Part shown: piece by piece, positions 61,012-64,000 of the stretch
Numbering within the stretch: the first letter of the stretch is position 1
How the letters are laid out: every line of letters begins with the position of its first letter
Source of the DNA: Lachnospiraceae bacterium
Lineage (GTDB): Bacteria; Bacillota; Clostridia; Lachnospirales; Lachnospiraceae
Length of the DNA stretch: 64,000 nucleotides
Assembly (NCBI GenBank): GCA_017473905.1
Contig: JAFUJA010000026.1
Location: forward strand, 61,528-125,527
Direction: 5' to 3'
Program-made: the position numbers and the translations under genes
Notes under the pieces: model-generated
The model's database searches: none
Told to the model about the DNA's origin: nothing
What the model saw: the letters and a program-made list of their open reading frames with translations, nothing else

Positions 61012-62118
61012 ATGAAGAAGATAGTAATCTGGGGAGCCGGAGGAATGGCAGAAGGGTTAGCAAATTGTTTTGAACCTTCAAAGGCAGTTGTAACTGCATA
61101 TGTTGACAGTGATCCTGATAAATGGGGAACAAAGATTTGCGATATAGAGATTATTGCTCCGGAGATGTTGAGTGAAACGGAATATGACCTTATTTTTATC
61201 AGTAGTGTAAAATATCAACGGGAGATATTAACCCAGCTTCTTGGTATGGGTGTTGAAAGAAAACAGATTATTTCTGCTGTTGTAACTTACGTTGAAATGG
61301 CCAAAATTATGGATATTGTATCGGAAAAGGGAATGATATATCTTTCTTATGTTGCATCCAATGCACGTGAGAATTTGAAATATAAAACACTTCAGAATAA
61401 AGTTGATACATTGAGTTCCACTGTTAAAAAGAACTTCAACAATGCTACAAATCAATTAAAACATGCAGAATTGAAACGATATTATGAAGAAGATGCGGTA
61501 CGGTTTCTTAGAGAGAGTTTTGTTGAAGGGGAAAACGCTCCCGGTAGGCAGGTGTTGTTTGAAGACAGGAGCGTATATTTTGATTATGTGATTGACAGTT
61601 TGTCCTATAAAGACGGATTGTATCTTGAATTTGGTGTATACAAAGGCCATTCCATTAATTATGTGGCAGATAGAATTGACGGAAAGACAATATATGGATT
61701 TGATTGTTTTGAGGGACTGCCTGAGGACTGGCTGCCGGGATGTAAGAAAACAACACTGGATGTTCAGGGAGAATTACCGAAAGTAAGAAGTAATGTTGAA
61801 TTGGTAAAGGGATTGTTTGATGAAACTTTGCCCGGTTTTCTGGAGAAACATAAAGGAGAAATGTGTTCTTATATACATATTGATTGTGATTTATATAGCT
61901 CAACCAAATATGTTTTGACGACTTTAAAAGAACATATTGGCAAGGGAACCGTTATCTGTTTTGATGAATTTGTAGGTCATATAGGGTGGCGTGATGATGA
62001 GTACAAAGCCTTTATGGAATTTATTGAAGAAACCGGATACAAGTATAAGTATGTCGCAGGTTGTTCTGCTGTTCTTTATTGTCGAACCGGTGAACGTGTT
62101 GCGATAGAAATATTATAA
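61012..62118 (+). CDS. TylF-like SAM methyltransferase with N-terminal Rossmann-like domain
   Basis: A 368-residue two-part protein. Residues 1-100 are a Rossmann-like domain (KKIVIWGAGGMAEGLANCF; DLIFISSVKYQREILTQLL), similar to the front part of the WcbI-like proteins at 45349 and 46598. The C-terminal about 200 residues match TylF/MacO-type O-methyltransferases: YLEFGVYKGHSINYVAD, GFDCFEGLPEDW, YIHIDCDLYSSTKYVL and GTVICFDEFVGH (metal and catalytic acids). It likely methylates a hydroxyl of the assembled group. A strong AGGAGAG site precedes the ATG. Confidence 0.82.
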   Translation: MKKIVIWGAGGMAEGLANCFEPSKAVVTAYVDSDPDKWGTKICDIEIIAPEMLSETEYDLIFISSVKYQREILTQLLGMGVERKQIISAVVTYVEMAKIMDIVSEKGMIYLSYVASNARENLKYKTLQNKVDTLSSTVKKNFNNATNQLKHAELKRYYEEDAVRFLRESFVEGENAPGRQVLFEDRSVYFDYVIDSLSYKDGLYLEFGVYKGHSINYVADRIDGKTIYGFDCFEGLPEDWLPGCKKTTLDVQGELPKVRSNVELVKGLFDETLPGFLEKHKGEMCSYIHIDCDLYSSTKYVLTTLKEHIGKGTVICFDEFVGHIGWRDDEYKAFMEFIEETGYKYKYVAGCSAVLYCRTGERVAIEIL

Positions 62119-62145
62119 TTTTAAGAATTTCAAAAGGGTGGTATT

Positions 62146-63681
62146 ATGCGCAAGGCAGTGAAAAAACAACTCATACAACTGATTGACACAATTTTGGAGG
62201 CGCACATCGAAGTTAAGAAAAACTTAGATGTCAACAAATATGGTAATGCCAGGGCTATTCTTGCGGATTGTCAGGATTGTGCAGTTATGGTTGGAAATAC
62301 GATTGAGCAGTTTGATGAGGAGCAGTCTGAAATCATAACGAAATTGGAGAAATACTGCGAGCAGTTGTTTCTCATTCATGGTGCCCTGGAAACAGCAGAA
62401 GAACCGACTGGGGAGACAATTAAAAAATTATTGGATGCCCAGATAAAAGAAATACGGGAAAATGTGATTACACACATTCATACGGAATTAAAGGTGGTTT
62501 TTATGCCGTATAAGGCATCTATGTGGACCAGCCTGGAAAGCATATGGAAAGCTGCTGAAGCGGACCCTGATTGTGAAGCTAAGGTGGTTGTAATTCCTTA
62601 CCATACTCTTAATGGAAAGGGACAAGCGGACGCATTTGTATATGAAGCGGATCAATTCCCGGAAGAGGTTCCTGTTACACATTATGATGACTATGATGTT
62701 GCCAGGGAACAGCCGGATATGATTTTTATCCATAATCCTTATGATGGTGGAAATAATCTTACAAGAGTTCCGGAGAAGTATTATTCCTATAATTTAAAAC
62801 CGTATACAGAGACCTTAGTATACAGCCCCTATGGATTAATGGGATATTATAATCCGGATAAAGGCTCTTTTATGTGTGACACGAGTGCGGTATTTTTTGC
62901 AGATAAGATATTGGTACAGTCAGAAAAAGTAAAAGAGATTTATATGAATCAGGGAGTGGGCAGAGAGAAAATACTTGCAATTGGTTCTCCTAAAGTAGAT
63001 GCAATTGTGGAAAGCCGGAAGAAACCTGTTGCCTGTCCCAAAGAGTGGGAATCGAAGTTAAAGGGGCGTACTGTATTTTTGATGAATACGCATCTTTCTT
63101 ATTTTATCAACGGATATTTATACCAACAAAATCATCCGGGAACTAGAGATTTTGCAAAGTTATATCATGAAAGAATCATAAACTTTATTCTGGAACGTGA
63201 AGATTGTGCTTTGATATGGCGTCCGCATCCTTTACTTAAAGATATGTTGAAAAGCAGAAACTATGCAGAGTCTTTAGCTTTTGTAGAGCAGTTGGAGAAG
63301 AAAATTGAAGAATCTCCAAATGGTGTTATGGATAGAAACGGAGATTATAATATATCCTTTGGGTTATCACATGCTTTATTTACGACATATAGTTCGATCA
63401 TTCCTGAATATATGATATCAGGAAAACCGGTTTATATTTATCAAAATCGATATCGCGAAGATATGAGTCGAAAGTCACCGGTTTGCTACATTAATAATTA
63501 TTACAAATGCAGACGTGGAGAAGCACCTACGTTACCGGATTTTGTTGATATGGTTATAAAAGGAGAAGATGTTTTATTTGAGAAAAGGATGGAAGATGTA
63601 AAACGTGCTTTTGATAACCTGGACGGAACTGTTGGTTTGAACGTGTATCAGCGTTTAAAGAATGAGTGGAGTAATGATTAA
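62146..63681 (+). CDS. CDP-glycerol glycerophosphotransferase-like enzyme
   Basis: A 511-residue protein: about 110 helical N-terminal residues, then a GT-B-like region with VVFMPYKASMWTSLESIW, YSPYGLMGYYNPD, ILAIGSPKVDAI, ALIWRPHPLLKDM and ALFTTYSSIIPEYMISGKPV. The R-P-H-P and S-S-I-I-P-E-Y motifs fit the TagB/TagF family, which moves phospho-groups from CDP-linked donors. A related transferase closes the flagellin type A modification locus of Clostridioides difficile, as I recall. Here it is the last gene of the cluster and may attach a CDP-activated unit to a glycan on flagellin or a surface polymer. Confidence 0.75.
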   Translation: MRKAVKKQLIQLIDTILEAHIEVKKNLDVNKYGNARAILADCQDCAVMVGNTIEQFDEEQSEIITKLEKYCEQLFLIHGALETAEEPTGETIKKLLDAQIKEIRENVITHIHTELKVVFMPYKASMWTSLESIWKAAEADPDCEAKVVVIPYHTLNGKGQADAFVYEADQFPEEVPVTHYDDYDVAREQPDMIFIHNPYDGGNNLTRVPEKYYSYNLKPYTETLVYSPYGLMGYYNPDKGSFMCDTSAVFFADKILVQSEKVKEIYMNQGVGREKILAIGSPKVDAIVESRKKPVACPKEWESKLKGRTVFLMNTHLSYFINGYLYQQNHPGTRDFAKLYHERIINFILEREDCALIWRPHPLLKDMLKSRNYAESLAFVEQLEKKIEESPNGVMDRNGDYNISFGLSHALFTTYSSIIPEYMISGKPVYIYQNRYREDMSRKSPVCYINNYYKCRRGEAPTLPDFVDMVIKGEDVLFEKRMEDVKRAFDNLDGTVGLNVYQRLKNEWSND

Positions 63682-63741
63682 ACTCGGAAAACATTCCATG
63701 TTTTACAATAGAAATCCAAAGAGTGAAAAACAAAACAATGA

Positions 63742-63770
63742 TTGAAATATAAAGCATAGCGTGTTAAACT
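63742..63770 (+). promoter_or_regulatory. Candidate promoter of the holin-like toxin gene
   Basis: TTGAAA (63742-63747), a 17-nt spacer and TAAACT (63765-63770, 4 of 6 matches). It precedes a leader with the hairpins CCGT-GGGA-ACGG and CCCCTT-GAGA-AAGGGG. Confidence 0.45.
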
Positions 63771-63814
63771 AATTCCGTGGGAACGGTTGTCCCCTTGAGA
63801 AAGGGGGAATGCCT

Positions 63815-63913
63815 ATGGACTTTGTTACATACGAGAATCTCATACAGTTGGGATTGTTTGTGATAGCGTTAATAGGTCTTGTATACAAGATAAGTCATAA
63901 AGACAAAAAATAA
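63815..63913 (+). CDS. Holin-like small membrane peptide, type I toxin family
   Basis: A 32-residue peptide beginning MDFVTYENLIQLGLFVIALI and ending YKISHKDKK: one transmembrane helix and a short Lys-rich tail, the look of the putative holin-like toxins of Firmicutes (TxpA/PepG-like type I toxins). Starts ATG 63815 (alternative 63809). Its ribosome binding site AAGGGG (63801-63806) is the 3' arm of the perfect hairpin CCCCTT-GAGA-AAGGGG (63791-63806), so translation should be restricted. An antisense RNA over the 3' end would be expected but is not shown. Confidence 0.65.
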   Translation: MDFVTYENLIQLGLFVIALIGLVYKISHKDKK

Positions 63914-63949
63914 CTGCCCCTCTGAATATGAAACCGGAGCAGTTATTTT
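63907..63949 (+). terminator. Terminator overlapping the end of the toxin gene
   Basis: AAAATAACTGC (63907-63917) with GCAGTTATTTT (63939-63949); A and T tracts on both sides allow use from either strand, as in type I modules with a convergent antisense RNA. Confidence 0.65.
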
Positions 63950-64000
63950 CTGTTTTCTATAACAAGGGTTACAACTCAGTACCACCTTTTCTTTAATTTA

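Larger units (their letters stand above)
42759..63681 (+). other. 21-kb carrier-protein-based surface/flagellin modification cluster
   Basis: About 21 consecutive genes on one strand with gaps of a few bases or overlaps and no clear internal terminator. It combines a CTP-type nucleotidyltransferase and a CDP-glycerol-transferase-like enzyme with four adenylating enzymes, four carrier proteins, amino-acid-modifying PLP enzymes, reductases, a methyltransferase and several acyltransferases. Location right after fliW-csrA and behind a sigma-28 promoter points to a flagellin or cell-surface modification pathway. The product is unknown. Confidence 0.6.

Overview
The window looks like chromosome of a motile, spore-forming, strictly anaerobic Firmicute, most likely Lachnospiraceae (Clostridia). 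Three things support this: flagellar late genes (flgM, flgN, two flgK, flgL, fliW, csrA); sporulation genes (spoIIID, a spoVAF-like gene, a CotH-kinase gene); and a four-subunit ferredoxin-dependent 2-oxoacid oxidoreductase. Ribosome binding sites are strong AGGAGG types. No rRNA, tRNA or CRISPR array was seen.

Region 1 (1-11047) is ordinary core genome: a secreted NlpC/P60 hydrolase, a P-loop ATPase, a Vor/Kor-type oxidoreductase operon followed by an XRE-cupin regulator and an acyl-CoA synthetase, a membrane-anchored FKBP/trigger-factor-like foldase, spoIIID, an SseB-domain protein, and a GMP synthetase that has only the ATP-pyrophosphatase part.

Region 2 (about 11036-19385) is an AT-rich island at the 3' end of guaA, flanked by a 17-bp direct repeat of the guaA end (16/17 identical). 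It carries a tandem two-HEPN protein, a broken XRE regulator, a small excisionase-like HTH gene, a tyrosine integrase pseudogene, a C5 methyltransferase with an Eco47II-family endonuclease, and a DUF262/AlbA_2-type fusion. It reads as a degraded integrative element that has become a fixed defence island.

Region 3 (19466-35500) holds a two-component system, a VTC/DUF4956/CotH operon, a sodium/proline-type symporter, an amidohydrolase scar, a degenerate GGDEF-EAL protein, a DUF11 protein, a DUF6020 membrane protein with an acyltransferase, a spoVAF-like gene and a lipoprotein.

Region 4 (35605-42737) is the flagellar filament-assembly operon behind a sigma-28 promoter. The first flgK copy is interrupted by an in-frame TAA; the second is intact. 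Directly after csrA lies a second sigma-28-type promoter, a leader of about 90 nt with GGA motifs, and an intrinsic terminator.

Region 5 (42759-63681) is about 21 kb of same-strand, tightly packed genes that begins 21 nt after that terminator and has no obvious promoter of its own: a cytidylyltransferase-like enzyme, an aminotransferase, several GNAT acyltransferases, two WcbI-like proteins, two stand-alone amino-acid adenylating enzymes, two further acyl-adenylating enzymes, four discrete acyl carrier proteins, a PLP decarboxylase, two reductases, a metallo-beta-lactamase-fold hydrolase, a TylF-like methyltransferase and a CDP-glycerol-transferase-like enzyme. My best reading is a carrier-protein-based pathway that builds an unusual (amino)acyl group and attaches it to flagellin or a surface glycopolymer, co-expressed with the late flagellar genes. 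The window ends with a small holin-like, type I toxin-type gene whose ribosome binding site sits in a hairpin.
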